From: Roseburia sp. 1XD42-69
GTDB lineage: Bacteria > Bacillota > Clostridia > Lachnospirales > Lachnospiraceae
Length of the DNA stretch: 64,000 nucleotides
Direction of reading: 5' to 3'
NCBI RefSeq assembly: GCF_003612565.1
Contig: NZ_RAZG01000003.1
Location: 100,900-164,899, forward strand
The position numbers and the translations under genes were made by a program. This document shows positions 7,863-17,296 of this stretch, piece after piece. Under the pieces are notes generated by a model, which searched no databases, was not told the origin of the DNA, and saw only the letters and a program-made list of their open reading frames with translations. Position 1 is the first letter of the stretch, and every line of letters begins with the position of its first letter.

Positions 7863-9868
7863 CATTTGCATTGGTGGGGAATCAGAATTGCGGAAAGACA
7901 ACACTGTTTAATCAGCTCACGGGTTCCAACCAGCATGTGGGTAACTTTCCCGGTGTGACAGTGGACCAGAAAGCGGGTTTTATCCGGGGGGAAAAGAACT
8001 GCCAGGTGGTAGATTTGCCTGGAATTTATTCCTTGAGGCCCTACACAAACGAGGAGATTGTCACCAGGGATTTTATATTAAATCAAAAGCCGGAAGGGAT
8101 TATCAATATTGTGGATGCCACAAACATTGAGAGAAATCTTTATCTTACCCTGCAGCTTTTGGAGATGGATATCCCTATGGTTTTGGCCCTTAATATGATG
8201 GATGAGGTGAGGAACAATAAGGGCTCCATAGACGTGGAGGAAATGTCAAAGCGTCTGGGGATTCCCGTAATTCCAATCAGCGCCTCCAAGGACGAGGGGA
8301 TAGAAGATTTAATATCTGCGATTTTAAATGTCTCCGGCAAGAGGATAAAGCCGAAAGTTAAAGATTTCTGCGAAAAAGGCCCGGTACACCGGTGTATCCA
8401 CGCCGTGTCCCACCAGGTGGAGGACCATGCGGCAAATATCGGCATGTCTCCCAGGTTTGCAGCTACGAAAATTGTGGAGGGGGATACGGAGATTATTGAA
8501 CGGCTGTCCTTAAGCCAAAACGAGTTTGAGATGATGGAGCACAGCGTGGAGGAGATGGAGACAGACCACTCCATGGACAGGAATGCGGCCTTGGCGGATA
8601 TGCGGTATCAGTTTATCGAGAAGGTCTGCGATAAAACCGTTATTCATTGTAAAGAGAGCAGGGAGCATGTAAGAAGCGTGAAAATTGACAGCGTCCTTAC
8701 CAATAAATATCTGGCAATCCCTGTGTTTATTGGAATTATGCTTATGATTTTTTATCTTACCTTTAATGTCGTCGGGGTGGTATTAAGCGATGCTTTAAGC
8801 AGGGTCATTGACTGGATGACCAATCTTACCGACCAGGCATTGACGGCCTATGGGATTAACCCAGTGATGCACAGCCTGATTATTGACGGAATTTTTGCCG
8901 GAGTGGGTTCAGTCCTTAGCTTCCTGCCCATTATCGTCACCCTGTTTTTCTTCTTATCCATACTGGAGGATTCCGGATATATGGCCAGGGTGGCCTTTGT
9001 CATGGATAAGCTGTTAAGAAAAATCGGGCTTTCCGGCAAAAGTTTTGTTCCCATGCTGATAGGCTTTGGGTGCAGCGTTCCGGCTGTGATGTCCTGCCGT
9101 ACCCTCTCCTCCCAGAGAGACCGGAAAATGACCATACTTTTGGTGCCATTTATCAGCTGTTCCGCCAAAATTCCCATTTATGGAGTGTTTGCGGCGGCAT
9201 TTTTCCCCAGGAATCCTGCCCTTATGATGCTTGTCCTCTACTGTCTGGGGATGGCAGTAGGAGTTCTTGCGGCCCTGATTTTAAACCGAACGGCATTTCG
9301 GGGCAATTCCATCCCCTTTGTGATGGAACTTCCCAATTACAGGCTGCCCTCAGTAAAAAGTGTGCTGCTTTTAATGTGGGATAAAGCAAAAGACTTTATC
9401 CAGAGGGCTTTTACCATTATTTTTCTGGCCACTATCCTTATCTGGTTTTTACAGACTTTTGACGCAAGGTTTAACGTGGTAGTGGACAGCGGAGACAGCC
9501 TTTTAGCCACCCTGGGCAGGCTTATCGCACCGGTTTTTGTGCCTTTGGGATTTGGGGACTGGAGGATTTCCACCTCCCTTATCACCGGATTTTCTGCAAA
9601 GGAGGCGGTAATCAGCACCATGAGCATTTTGCTTGGCACAAACACGGCGAATCTTGCCGGGGAATTATCCGGGATGTTTACCTTATCCTCCGCCATAAGT
9701 TTTTTAATCTTTACCCTTCTCTATACCCCCTGTGTGGCTGCAGTTGCGGCCATTAAAAGGGAGCTTGGAGGGAAGAGGCAGGCGGTGTTTGTGGTGGTGA
9801 TGCAGTGCGTCGTGGCATGGGTTGCAGCCTTTTTGGCCTACCGGCTGTGTCTGGCTGTGGGAATATAA
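7859..9868 (+). CDS. feoB: Ferrous iron transporter B
   Basis: A 669-residue FeoB with an N-terminal G-protein domain and a polytopic membrane domain. G1 is GNQNCGKT (7-14), the G2 Thr lies in FPGVTV, G3 is DLPG (52-55) and G4 is NMMD. A helical GDI-like region follows (about 170-270), then about eight to ten membrane helices with the Gate motifs around 'GCSVPAVMSCRTL' and 'TPCVAAVAAIKREL', where cysteines line the proposed Fe(II) path. Length and motif order are normal. It imports Fe(II) at the cytoplasmic membrane together with FeoA, and is the last gene of the rightward run that starts with the DUF5717 gene. Confidence 0.95.
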   Translation: MTFALVGNQNCGKTTLFNQLTGSNQHVGNFPGVTVDQKAGFIRGEKNCQVVDLPGIYSLRPYTNEEIVTRDFILNQKPEGIINIVDATNIERNLYLTLQLLEMDIPMVLALNMMDEVRNNKGSIDVEEMSKRLGIPVIPISASKDEGIEDLISAILNVSGKRIKPKVKDFCEKGPVHRCIHAVSHQVEDHAANIGMSPRFAATKIVEGDTEIIERLSLSQNEFEMMEHSVEEMETDHSMDRNAALADMRYQFIEKVCDKTVIHCKESREHVRSVKIDSVLTNKYLAIPVFIGIMLMIFYLTFNVVGVVLSDALSRVIDWMTNLTDQALTAYGINPVMHSLIIDGIFAGVGSVLSFLPIIVTLFFFLSILEDSGYMARVAFVMDKLLRKIGLSGKSFVPMLIGFGCSVPAVMSCRTLSSQRDRKMTILLVPFISCSAKIPIYGVFAAAFFPRNPALMMLVLYCLGMAVGVLAALILNRTAFRGNSIPFVMELPNYRLPSVKSVLLLMWDKAKDFIQRAFTIIFLATILIWFLQTFDARFNVVVDSGDSLLATLGRLIAPVFVPLGFGDWRISTSLITGFSAKEAVISTMSILLGTNTANLAGELSGMFTLSSAISFLIFTLLYTPCVAAVAAIKRELGGKRQAVFVVVMQCVVAWVAAFLAYRLCLAVGI

Positions 9869-9991
9869 ACTTTCGGCCTGCAATTTACAAAAAATCCCAA
9901 ACTCTCCCTTGCCGAAGCGTCTTGTTTTTGTTAGTATAGTATGTGGCGGAAAAGTGCCGAAAAGATTTTAAAAGAGCAGAGGAGAACTAAA

Positions 9992-11446
9992 ATGAGCAGA
10001 GTAAGGACAAGATTTGCCCCCAGCCCTACAGGAAGGATGCATGTGGGAAATTTAAGGACGGCTTTATATGCCTACCTCATTGCCAAACATGCAGGGGGGG
10101 ATTTTATTTTGAGAATAGAAGATACGGACCAGGAGCGCTATGTGGAGGGAGCGGTGGACATTATCTACCGTACCCTGGAAAAGACAGGCTTAATCCACGA
10201 TGAAGGGCCGGATAAGGACGGGGGCGTAGGGCCTTATGTCCAAAGCGAAAGGCAAAAGCAGGGAATTTACCTGGAATATGCAAAAAAACTTGTGGAAAAA
10301 GGTGAGGCATATTATTGTTTCTGTGACAAAGAGAGGCTGGAGAGTTTAAAACAGACCATTGCGGGAAAAGAGATTGTGATTTACGACAAGCACTGTCTGA
10401 ATTTAAGCAAAGAAGAAGTACAGGCAAAGCTTGATGCCGGACTTCCCTATGTTATCCGCCAGAATAACCCAAGGACAGGGACTACCACCTTTACGGATGA
10501 AATTTACGGGGAAATTACGGTAAACAATGAGGAACTTGACGATATGATTCTCATAAAATCCGACGGTTATCCAACTTACAATTTTGCAAATGTGGTGGAC
10601 GACCATTTAATGAGCATCACCCATGTGGTGAGAGGGTGTGAGTACTTATCTTCCTCCCCGAAATACAACCGTCTCTACGAAGCTTTTGGCTGGGAGGTTC
10701 CGGTCTATGTCCACTGTCCCTTAATTACCAATGAGGAGCACCAAAAGCTTAGCAAGAGAAGCGGTCACTCCTCCTACGAGGATTTAATCGCCCAGGGCTT
10801 TTTAACGGAGGCTGTGGTAAATTTTGTGGCCCTTTTAGGGTGGAGCCCTGAAAATAATCAGGAGATTTTCAGCTTACAAGAGCTGGTGGAAGCCTTTGAT
10901 TACCGCCATATGAGCAAATCTTCAGCGGTGTTTGACATCACAAAATTAAAGTGGATGAATGGAGAATATATAAAGGCTATGGACTTTGACGCATTTTATG
11001 AGATTGCCGAGCCCTATATGAAAGAAGTCATTACAAAAGAGTTGGATTTAAAGAAAATTGCGGCCATGGTAAAGACTAGGATTGAGATTTTCCCGGATAT
11101 TAAAGGACATATTGATTTCTTTGAGGAATTGCCGGAATATGACACATCCATGTACACCCACAAAAAAATGAAGACAAATGAGGAGACCAGCCTTACCCTA
11201 TTAAAAGAAATCCTGCCCCTTTTGGAGGAGATGACAGATTACAGCAATGATGCTTTATATGAAGGGATTTCCGGTTTTGTAAAGGAAAAAGGATATAAAA
11301 ACGGATATGTGCTCTGGCCCATCCGCACAGCGGTATCAGGAAAGCAGATGACCCCGGGAGGGGCTACGGAACTTATGGAGATTTTAGGCAAGGAAGAGTC
11401 TCTGAAAAGAATACGCACAGGGATTGAGAAACTCAGCCAGATTTAA
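9992..11446 (+). CDS. gltX: Glutamyl-tRNA synthetase
   Basis: Class I aminoacyl-tRNA synthetase of 484 residues that charges tRNA-Glu. The Rossmann start reads [20 protein letters not shown], with HVGN as the HIGH motif. KLSKRSG is the KMSKS motif, and the insertion '[11 protein letters not shown]' and the C-terminal anticodon-binding helices are present. The start is ATG 9992 because GGAG lies about nine bases upstream and the conserved family start [12 protein letters not shown] begins there; an in-frame ATG at 9941 would add 17 residues without a ribosome site. The next gene follows after 18 bases. Confidence 0.95.
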   Translation: MSRVRTRFAPSPTGRMHVGNLRTALYAYLIAKHAGGDFILRIEDTDQERYVEGAVDIIYRTLEKTGLIHDEGPDKDGGVGPYVQSERQKQGIYLEYAKKLVEKGEAYYCFCDKERLESLKQTIAGKEIVIYDKHCLNLSKEEVQAKLDAGLPYVIRQNNPRTGTTTFTDEIYGEITVNNEELDDMILIKSDGYPTYNFANVVDDHLMSITHVVRGCEYLSSSPKYNRLYEAFGWEVPVYVHCPLITNEEHQKLSKRSGHSSYEDLIAQGFLTEAVVNFVALLGWSPENNQEIFSLQELVEAFDYRHMSKSSAVFDITKLKWMNGEYIKAMDFDAFYEIAEPYMKEVITKELDLKKIAAMVKTRIEIFPDIKGHIDFFEELPEYDTSMYTHKKMKTNEETSLTLLKEILPLLEEMTDYSNDALYEGISGFVKEKGYKNGYVLWPIRTAVSGKQMTPGGATELMEILGKEESLKRIRTGIEKLSQI

Positions 11447-11464
11447 TAGAGATATGGAAAAGGT

Positions 11465-13297
11465 ATGGAACAAAAGTTAAATGAGGGCCAGCTTCAGGCA
11501 ATACGCCATGGGGACGGCCCGGTGATGGTCCTTGCCGGGCCCGGCTCCGGCAAGACCACCGTGATTACAAGAAGAATTGAATATCTGATACGGGAGAGAG
11601 GGGTGAACCCCTCCCATATTTTGGTGATTACATTTACAAAAGCGGCGGCAGGGGAAATGAAGCAGCGTTTCTTAGGGCGTATGCCTGGGGAGAGAAGCAC
11701 TGTGACTTTCGGCACTTTCCATGCCGTATTTTTTATGATATTAAAACATGCTTATAATTTTTCCGGGGACTGCGTCATAAAAGAAGAAGAAAAGCTCCGC
11801 TGGATGCGGGAAAGCATTCATTCCATGAAGCTTGACTGTGAAGATGAGAATGAACTTGTCCAGAATATTTTAGGGGAAATCAGCCTGGTAAAAAATACGG
11901 GAATTGACCTTTCCCACTATTATTCCATCTCCTGCAGCAGAGAAGTATTTTTGCAGGTGTACAGGGAATACCACAATTTTTTAAAAAAGTACAGAAAGAT
12001 AGATTTTGACGATATGCTGGTTTATACCTATGAGCTTTTTTCCCAGAGAAAAGATATTCTTTCGGCCTGGCGGAACAAATACCGCTATATTTTAATTGAC
12101 GAATTCCAGGATGTAAACCAGCTTCAATATGACATTGTGAGAATGCTTGCTGCTCCAAAGAACAATCTTTTTGTGGTGGGGGATGATGACCAGTCTATTT
12201 ACCGTTTTCGGGGAGCCAGACCGGAAATTATGCTTCATATGCCAGAACAGTATAAAAATCTTTCAATAATTAAATTAGAAATAAATTATCGCTGTCCCAG
12301 CAGGGTGATGGAAATTGCATCGAAAATTATCGCAAATAATAAAGAGCGGTTTGAGAAAAATATAACTGCCGGAAAAAGAAAGGAAGATGCTGTAACCTTT
12401 GAAGTTTTTGACCGGGTGGGGGAGGAAAATAAAAAGTTAATAAAACGTTTAAGAAATCAAAAAATCCCTTTGAATAAAACAGCTGTACTGTTTCGCACTA
12501 ATCTCCAGGCCAGGCCATTGATGGAAAAACTCTTAGAGTATAATATTCCTTTTACTGCTAAGGATAGAGTGCCGAATCTCTATGAGCACTGGATTGCAAA
12601 AGATATGTACGCCTATATCAGAATTGCCCGGGGAAGCCGTCAAAGGCGGGATTTTCTCATGATTATGAACCGCCCCAAACGCTATCTGAGCAGGGAAAGC
12701 CTGGAAAATGACACAGTGGCCTTTGACGTATGGCAGAACTTTTACAGTGAGCAGTCCTGGATGATGGACAGAATTGACAAGCTCTGGCAGGATATCAATA
12801 CCATAAAGACCTTAAGGCCCTTTGCAGCAATAAATTACATTCGCAAAGCGGTGGGATATGATGAATTTTTAAAAGAGTACGCAGAATACAGGAATATCAG
12901 GGCGGAAGACCTTTTTGGGGTAATGGAGGAACTGCAGGAGAGCACCCGGGGGTTTTTATCTTTTGAGGACTGGTTTTTGCATATCGAGAATTATAAGAGG
13001 GAAACGGAGCGTATGTGGGAGAACACTCAGGACAAAAAAGATGCATTGACCCTTGCCACTTTTCACAGCGCCAAGGGCCTGGAATTTGACTGTGTGCATA
13101 TTATGGAGGTAAACGAAGGGATTACCCCATATAAAAAGGCATCCCTGCTCCCGGAGATGGAGGAGGAGCGGCGCATGTTTTACGTGGCCCTTACCAGGGC
13201 AAGGGAGGAACTTTATTTATATGCAGTAAGGTATTACAACAACCATGAGACAGAACTTTCCCGGTTTCTTTTTGAGGCAGGAAAAAAGGAGGAGTAA
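11465..13297 (+). CDS. UvrD/Rep-family ATP-dependent DNA helicase
   Basis: A superfamily 1 helicase of 610 residues. Walker A is AGPGSGKTTVITRRI, motif II is LIDEFQDVN, motif III is GDDDQSIYRFRGA, motif V is TFHSAKGLEFD and motif VI is FYVALTRAREEL. It unwinds DNA 3'-5' in repair or replication-conflict resolution. It is shorter than PcrA/UvrD (about 720-750 residues) and lacks the long C-terminal tail, so I do not call it pcrA. It is probably co-transcribed with gltX. It converges on the DUF1292 gene with only one base between the stop codons. Confidence 0.9.
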   Translation: MEQKLNEGQLQAIRHGDGPVMVLAGPGSGKTTVITRRIEYLIRERGVNPSHILVITFTKAAAGEMKQRFLGRMPGERSTVTFGTFHAVFFMILKHAYNFSGDCVIKEEEKLRWMRESIHSMKLDCEDENELVQNILGEISLVKNTGIDLSHYYSISCSREVFLQVYREYHNFLKKYRKIDFDDMLVYTYELFSQRKDILSAWRNKYRYILIDEFQDVNQLQYDIVRMLAAPKNNLFVVGDDDQSIYRFRGARPEIMLHMPEQYKNLSIIKLEINYRCPSRVMEIASKIIANNKERFEKNITAGKRKEDAVTFEVFDRVGEENKKLIKRLRNQKIPLNKTAVLFRTNLQARPLMEKLLEYNIPFTAKDRVPNLYEHWIAKDMYAYIRIARGSRQRRDFLMIMNRPKRYLSRESLENDTVAFDVWQNFYSEQSWMMDRIDKLWQDINTIKTLRPFAAINYIRKAVGYDEFLKEYAEYRNIRAEDLFGVMEELQESTRGFLSFEDWFLHIENYKRETERMWENTQDKKDALTLATFHSAKGLEFDCVHIMEVNEGITPYKKASLLPEMEEERRMFYVALTRAREELYLYAVRYYNNHETELSRFLFEAGKKEE

Positions 13298-13308
13298 ATT
13301 AATCCTCC
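13282..13308 (-). terminator. Minus-strand terminator of the DUF1292 gene inside the helicase 3' end
   Basis: Read on the minus strand, GGAGGA (13303-13308) pairs with TCCTCC (13288-13293) across a nine-base loop and is followed by TTTTTT (13282-13287). Both stop codons lie within the hairpin, and the T-run is formed by a Lys-Lys codon stretch of the helicase gene. Confidence 0.6.
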
Positions 13309-13604
13309 TCCCATTCTGCTTCGTCTAACAGTTCGTCAAACCGTTCCTCAACAGCCTCATATTCTTCGTCGTTATCAATGTTTTCCAGGGAGGGATTCCC
13401 CTCATCGTCCTCAAAATACCGGTAAGTGTAAACCGTTCCCTCAGCATTGGGATTTCCCTCCTCATCCAAAGGCAAAAGAGCGATGTAATCCTGGCCTTTC
13501 ACTTCAAAAATCGTTAAAATTTCGCATTCCACCTGGGAACCGTCATCCATATCAAGAGTTACAAGAATATCGTCCTGGTCATTTTTATTATCGGGTTTTG
13601 CCAT
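13299..13604 (-). CDS. DUF1292 family protein
   Basis: A 101-residue, strongly acidic protein on the minus strand. The core 'ILVTLDMDDGSQVECEIL' followed by 'GQDYIALLPLDEEG' and 'YRYFED' matches DUF1292 (YrzB-like), a common small Firmicute family of unknown function. The start ATG at 13604 has an excellent ribosome site, AAGGAGG, and a good own promoter. The C-terminus is a run of Glu and Asp. It is the only complete leftward gene in the window. Confidence 0.9.
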   Translation of the reverse strand: MAKPDNKNDQDDILVTLDMDDGSQVECEILTIFEVKGQDYIALLPLDEEGNPNAEGTVYTYRYFEDDEGNPSLENIDNDEEYEAVEERFDELLDEAEWEED

Positions 13605-13659
13605 AAGCAGCCTCCTTCTCTAAAAAGATCCTGACAGGTTCTACATTATTTCTAATTAA

Positions 13660-13688
13660 ATAGTAACAGGGACATGGAAAAAAGTCAA
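13660..13688 (-). promoter_or_regulatory. Promoter of the DUF1292 gene
   Basis: On the minus strand TTGACT (13683-13688), a 17-base spacer and TACTAT (13660-13665) lie about 55 bases ahead of the start codon. This is a good SigA-type match. Confidence 0.6.
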
Positions 13689-13704
13689 TGCATGAAGAAA
13701 AATA

Positions 13705-13733
13705 TATACAAATGTGGAAAAAAAAGCTATAAT
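13705..13733 (+). promoter_or_regulatory. Promoter of the GH13-like gene
   Basis: TATACA (13705-13710), a 17-base spacer and a perfect TATAAT (13728-13733) lie about 70 bases ahead of the GH13-like gene. It is back to back with the DUF1292 promoter. Confidence 0.5.
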
Positions 13734-13803
13734 ATAACAGAGTAATGCTAGTTGAGAGCGCAGAATGAATTGTTTTCTCTGTGTACAGGAAAGAAAAGGC
13801 GGG

Positions 13804-15672
13804 ATGACCATGGAGTATAGCGTAAAAAAAGGTGATTTTTCACCAATCGGAGCAGTAAAGGGAAAGGGGTTTGTAAATTTCTGCATTGAGTGCAGAAGAG
13901 AGTCGGAGTGTGCCATCCTTTTGTATCCCCGGGAGAAATCAGAGGAGAAGGTGCAGATTCCGGTGCCGCAGGAGTTTAGCAGGGGGAATCTTCGGGCAGT
14001 AAAAGTATATGGGATAAATATGGAGGCGTATGATTATACCTTCGAGATAGACGGGGCGGAGATTTTAGACCCCTATGCCCGGCGTATTGTGGGAAGAGAG
14101 ACCTGGGCAGATGAGAAGAGAGTGGAATTTTTAGGCAGGGGATTAAAGTGCAGGATGGAAAACCAGGGATTTTCCTGGCGCAGTGACAGGGAAGTAAATA
14201 TTGCCAGGAGAGATATGGTTTTGTACAAGCTGCATGTCCGGGGATTTACGAAAGGACTGCCGGAGCATGTGCCGGACAGGGGGACTTTCCGGGGATTTAC
14301 CAGAAGAATTCCCTATTTGAAATCTTTGGGAGTTACAACGGTGGAATTTATGCCGGTGTATGAATTTGAGGAGTTGGAAAGGCTGGAGTCCCCGGAATTT
14401 CCAGAGTATCTGGAATGGCAGGAGAAAAAAAGGGATAAAATTAAAAAGCCCAGGAAAAAACAGGAGTACAAAATTAATTTTTGGGGATATGGGCCGGGGA
14501 TGTATTTTGCCCCAAAGGCTTCCTATGCCGCCACAGAAAATCCCGTGGGAGAGTTTAAGGACTGTGTGATGAAGCTTCACAAAAATGGTATGGAACTTAT
14601 CCTGGAGATGGACTTTCCCCAGGACATCAGCCAAAGGATGATTCTGAAGGCCCTGCGCTACTGGGTGGAAGAATATCATGTGGATGGGTTTCATCTCCAG
14701 GGAGACAATATCCCGATACAACTGATTTTGGAAGACCCCTACTTGGGGAGGACAAAAATATTCTACAGAAATATCCCCAAGCACTTTATTCCCGTGGAGG
14801 AAGCGGAAGAACCCAGATGTTTTGTGGATTCCGATGAGTTTTTGTACCCTGCAAGAAAGCTGTTGAATGGGATAAACGGCAATATTTGGGAACTGGCGGA
14901 TCAGATGAAAAAACAGGACGATAAGCTGGGATATATAAATTATATCTGTGACAACAACGGGTTTACCCTGGCGGATTTGTTTACCTATGATTTAAAGCAC
15001 AACGAGGCCAACGGGGAAAACAACCGGGACGGAATGGACTGGAATTACAGCAGCAACTGCGGGGTGGAGGGGGATACCACCAGCCGTAATGTGTTAAAAA
15101 TCCGGGACAGAAAGATGAAAAATGCCATTGCCATGCTGTTTTTATCCCAGGGCGTGCCCATGCTTATGGCGGGGGATGAAGACTGCAATTCCCAGGGGGG
15201 AAACAACAATGTGTATTGCCAGGATAATCCGGTGGGCTATAAAGACTGGAAACAAAGCAAAAATTCTAAAGAATTTTTAAGATTTGTAAAAAACATGATA
15301 ATGTTTCGGAAGGAGCATACTGTCCTGCGAAGGGAAAAGCCCATGCAGTTAAGTGATTACCGCTCTTATGGATTTCCGGATCTGTCTTATCATGAAGAAC
15401 AGCCCTGGATTTCTCCCTGGTTTATAAATAGAAGAGCTTTGGGAATTTTATACTGCGGGAAATATGCAGAGGAGGAAGAAAATGTTTATATAGGATTTAA
15501 TTTTTCTGATTTCCGCAAAAAACTCTCATTTCCAAAGGAAAAAAGAAAGAGAAAATGGCATCTGCATATGGATACCAGCAGCAGACAGGCATTTTTATCC
15601 ACCCCGGTGGTGGTATCGGAGACTTTTTACATTTTAGAGCCTCAAAGTGTCTGTATCTTAATAGGAAAATAA
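13804..15672 (+). CDS. GH13 glycogen-debranching (GlgX/isoamylase-like) protein, catalytic residues lost
   Basis: A 622-residue protein with an N-terminal CBM48-like beta domain (about 1-110), an alpha-amylase barrel and a C-terminal beta domain. Similarity to GlgX is plain in 'KHNEANGENNRDGMDWNYSS', 'LFLSQGVPMLMAGDE' and 'GGNNNVYCQDNP'. All three catalytic positions are changed. The nucleophile motif GFRxD reads GFHLQ (Gln299). The acid motif (AEPW) reads YRNI (Arg322). The HDG motif reads NNG (Asn384-Asn385). Region I also lacks its usual NH. It should therefore be inactive as a hydrolase, but may still bind alpha-glucan. The start is ATG 13804 or 13810; an upstream ATG at 13765 is in frame but poorly placed. 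It is followed after 21 bases by the DUF5662 gene. Confidence 0.85.
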   Translation: MTMEYSVKKGDFSPIGAVKGKGFVNFCIECRRESECAILLYPREKSEEKVQIPVPQEFSRGNLRAVKVYGINMEAYDYTFEIDGAEILDPYARRIVGRETWADEKRVEFLGRGLKCRMENQGFSWRSDREVNIARRDMVLYKLHVRGFTKGLPEHVPDRGTFRGFTRRIPYLKSLGVTTVEFMPVYEFEELERLESPEFPEYLEWQEKKRDKIKKPRKKQEYKINFWGYGPGMYFAPKASYAATENPVGEFKDCVMKLHKNGMELILEMDFPQDISQRMILKALRYWVEEYHVDGFHLQGDNIPIQLILEDPYLGRTKIFYRNIPKHFIPVEEAEEPRCFVDSDEFLYPARKLLNGINGNIWELADQMKKQDDKLGYINYICDNNGFTLADLFTYDLKHNEANGENNRDGMDWNYSSNCGVEGDTTSRNVLKIRDRKMKNAIAMLFLSQGVPMLMAGDEDCNSQGGNNNVYCQDNPVGYKDWKQSKNSKEFLRFVKNMIMFRKEHTVLRREKPMQLSDYRSYGFPDLSYHEEQPWISPWFINRRALGILYCGKYAEEEENVYIGFNFSDFRKKLSFPKEKRKRKWHLHMDTSSRQAFLSTPVVVSETFYILEPQSVCILIGK

Positions 15673-15693
15673 ATATACCTGGAGTGTAATAGC

Positions 15694-16227
15694 ATGAAGG
15701 CATGGAAACATTTAAAAACAATTCTGCACCACAAAGCCCTGGTGAGAGCAGGCTGCTTTAAAGTGGGGCTTTACCGCCAGGGGCTGTTCCACGATATGTC
15801 CAAATATTCCCCCACAGAGTTTTTCGTGGGGTGCAGGTATTTTCAGGGGGATAAAAGCCCCAACAATGCGGAGCGGGCCAAGAAAGGCTACTCTGCCGCC
15901 TGGCTGCACCACAAGGGAAGGAACAAGCATCACCTGGAATATTGGATTGACTATTCTGTGGATAAAGATATTATGACAGGCATGAAAATGCCGGTGAATT
16001 ATGTGGTGGAGATGTTTATTGACCGCATGTCGGCCAGTAAGAATTATCAGAAAGAAAAATATACGGATAGAAGCCCTCTGGAATATTTTGAAAGAGGCAG
16101 GGGCCATTATATGATGCACCCGGAGACGGAGGCCCTTTTGGAAAAGCTTTTGGTGATGCTGGCGGAAAAAGGGGAAGATGAGACGTTTCGTTATATCCGC
16201 CAGGAAGTGCTGAAAAATAAAAAATGA
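15694..16227 (+). CDS. DUF5662 family protein
   Basis: A 177-residue protein that I assign to DUF5662. His/Asp clusters stand out: 'TILHHKALV', 'GLFHDMSKYSPTEF', 'WLHHKGRNKHHLEYW' and 'YFERGRGHYMMHPET'. The HDxSK arrangement and the HHxxxxxHH pair recall metal-dependent HD-type hydrolases, but no activity is known to me. It sits 21 bases after the GH13-like gene and 21 bases before trpS, so the three are probably one transcript. Confidence 0.75.
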   Translation: MKAWKHLKTILHHKALVRAGCFKVGLYRQGLFHDMSKYSPTEFFVGCRYFQGDKSPNNAERAKKGYSAAWLHHKGRNKHHLEYWIDYSVDKDIMTGMKMPVNYVVEMFIDRMSASKNYQKEKYTDRSPLEYFERGRGHYMMHPETEALLEKLLVMLAEKGEDETFRYIRQEVLKNKK

Positions 16228-16248
16228 TTTAAGAAAAGAGGAAGAGAC

Positions 16249-17256
16249 ATGCTGGGAGACAAGAAAATATTATACAGCGGAATGCAGGCCACAGGAACCC
16301 TGACTTTGGGGAATTATCTGGGGGCATTAAAAAATTGGGTAAGCCTGAATGAGGAATATGAGTGTTTATATGGAGTGATGGACCTCCACTCCCTTACCGT
16401 AAGGCAGGAGCCGGCGGAATTCCGGAAAAACGCCAGGTCTTTATACGCCCTCTATGTGGCGGCGGGCCTTGACCCGGAAAAAAACTGCATCTATTTTCAG
16501 TCCCATGTCTCCGGCCACGCAGAGCTGAGCTGGATTTTAGGCTGCTTTACTTACATGGGGGAATTAAACCGCATGACACAGTTTAAAGACAAGGCCTCCA
16601 AACATGCGGACAATATTAACGCAGGGCTGTATACTTACCCGGTGCTGATGGCGGCGGATATTCTTTTGTACCAGTCCGACGTGGTGCCTGTGGGGGTGGA
16701 CCAAAAACAGCATCTGGAAATTACCCGGGATATCGCCCAGAGGTTTAACGCCATTTACGGGGATGTGTTTACCGTTCCCCAGGCATATATTCCCAAAACC
16801 GGGGCAAAAATCATGAGCCTTCAGGAGCCGGAAAAGAAAATGTCAAAATCAGACGAAAATGCCAATGCAACCATTTATCTCTTGGATGACAAAGACGTCA
16901 TTATCCGGAAATTCAAGCGGGCAGTGACGGATTCCGGCAGCGAAGTGCGTTACGCACCCCAGGAAAAGCCCGGTGTCAGCAATCTCATGGAAATCTACAG
17001 TTGTGTCACAGGGAAAGGCCATGGAGAAATCGAAAAAGACTTTGCAGGAAAGGGATACGGAGACTTTAAGATGGCGGCGGGGGAGGCAGTGGCGGAATGC
17101 CTTGCCCCCCTGCAGGAGAAGTACAAAGAGCTTATGGCAGACAAAGCTTATATCGATTCTATGATTAAAAATAACGATGAAAAGGCCCAGTATTATGCCA
17201 ATAAGACTTTGCGGAAAGTCCAGAAAAAAGTGGGGCTCACAGAAAAAATCCGTTAA
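16249..17256 (+). CDS. trpS: Tryptophanyl-tRNA synthetase
   Basis: Class I synthetase of 335 residues, the normal length. 'YSGMQATGTLTLGNYLGAL' carries the HIGH-type motif as TLGN. 'GVDQKQHLEITRDIAQRFN' is the conserved tryptophan/ATP-site helix and 'KKMSKSDENANATIYLLDD' the KMSKS loop. It charges tRNA-Trp. No T-box leader can be placed, because the gap to the previous gene is only 21 bases. Confidence 0.96.
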   Translation: MLGDKKILYSGMQATGTLTLGNYLGALKNWVSLNEEYECLYGVMDLHSLTVRQEPAEFRKNARSLYALYVAAGLDPEKNCIYFQSHVSGHAELSWILGCFTYMGELNRMTQFKDKASKHADNINAGLYTYPVLMAADILLYQSDVVPVGVDQKQHLEITRDIAQRFNAIYGDVFTVPQAYIPKTGAKIMSLQEPEKKMSKSDENANATIYLLDDKDVIIRKFKRAVTDSGSEVRYAPQEKPGVSNLMEIYSCVTGKGHGEIEKDFAGKGYGDFKMAAGEAVAECLAPLQEKYKELMADKAYIDSMIKNNDEKAQYYANKTLRKVQKKVGLTEKIR

Positions 17257-17296
17257 AAAGGGAAGAAAAAAGCCTGCCCCAGAGCTGTTTAAAAAT

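Noticed and set aside
14143..14784. 213-codon minus-strand frame inside the GH13-like gene
   Set aside because: Antisense to a clear alpha-amylase-fold gene and no ribosome site.
16228..16248. T-box leader for trpS
   Set aside because: Only 21 bases separate trpS from the previous gene. The gltX gap of 123 bases also shows no T-box core.
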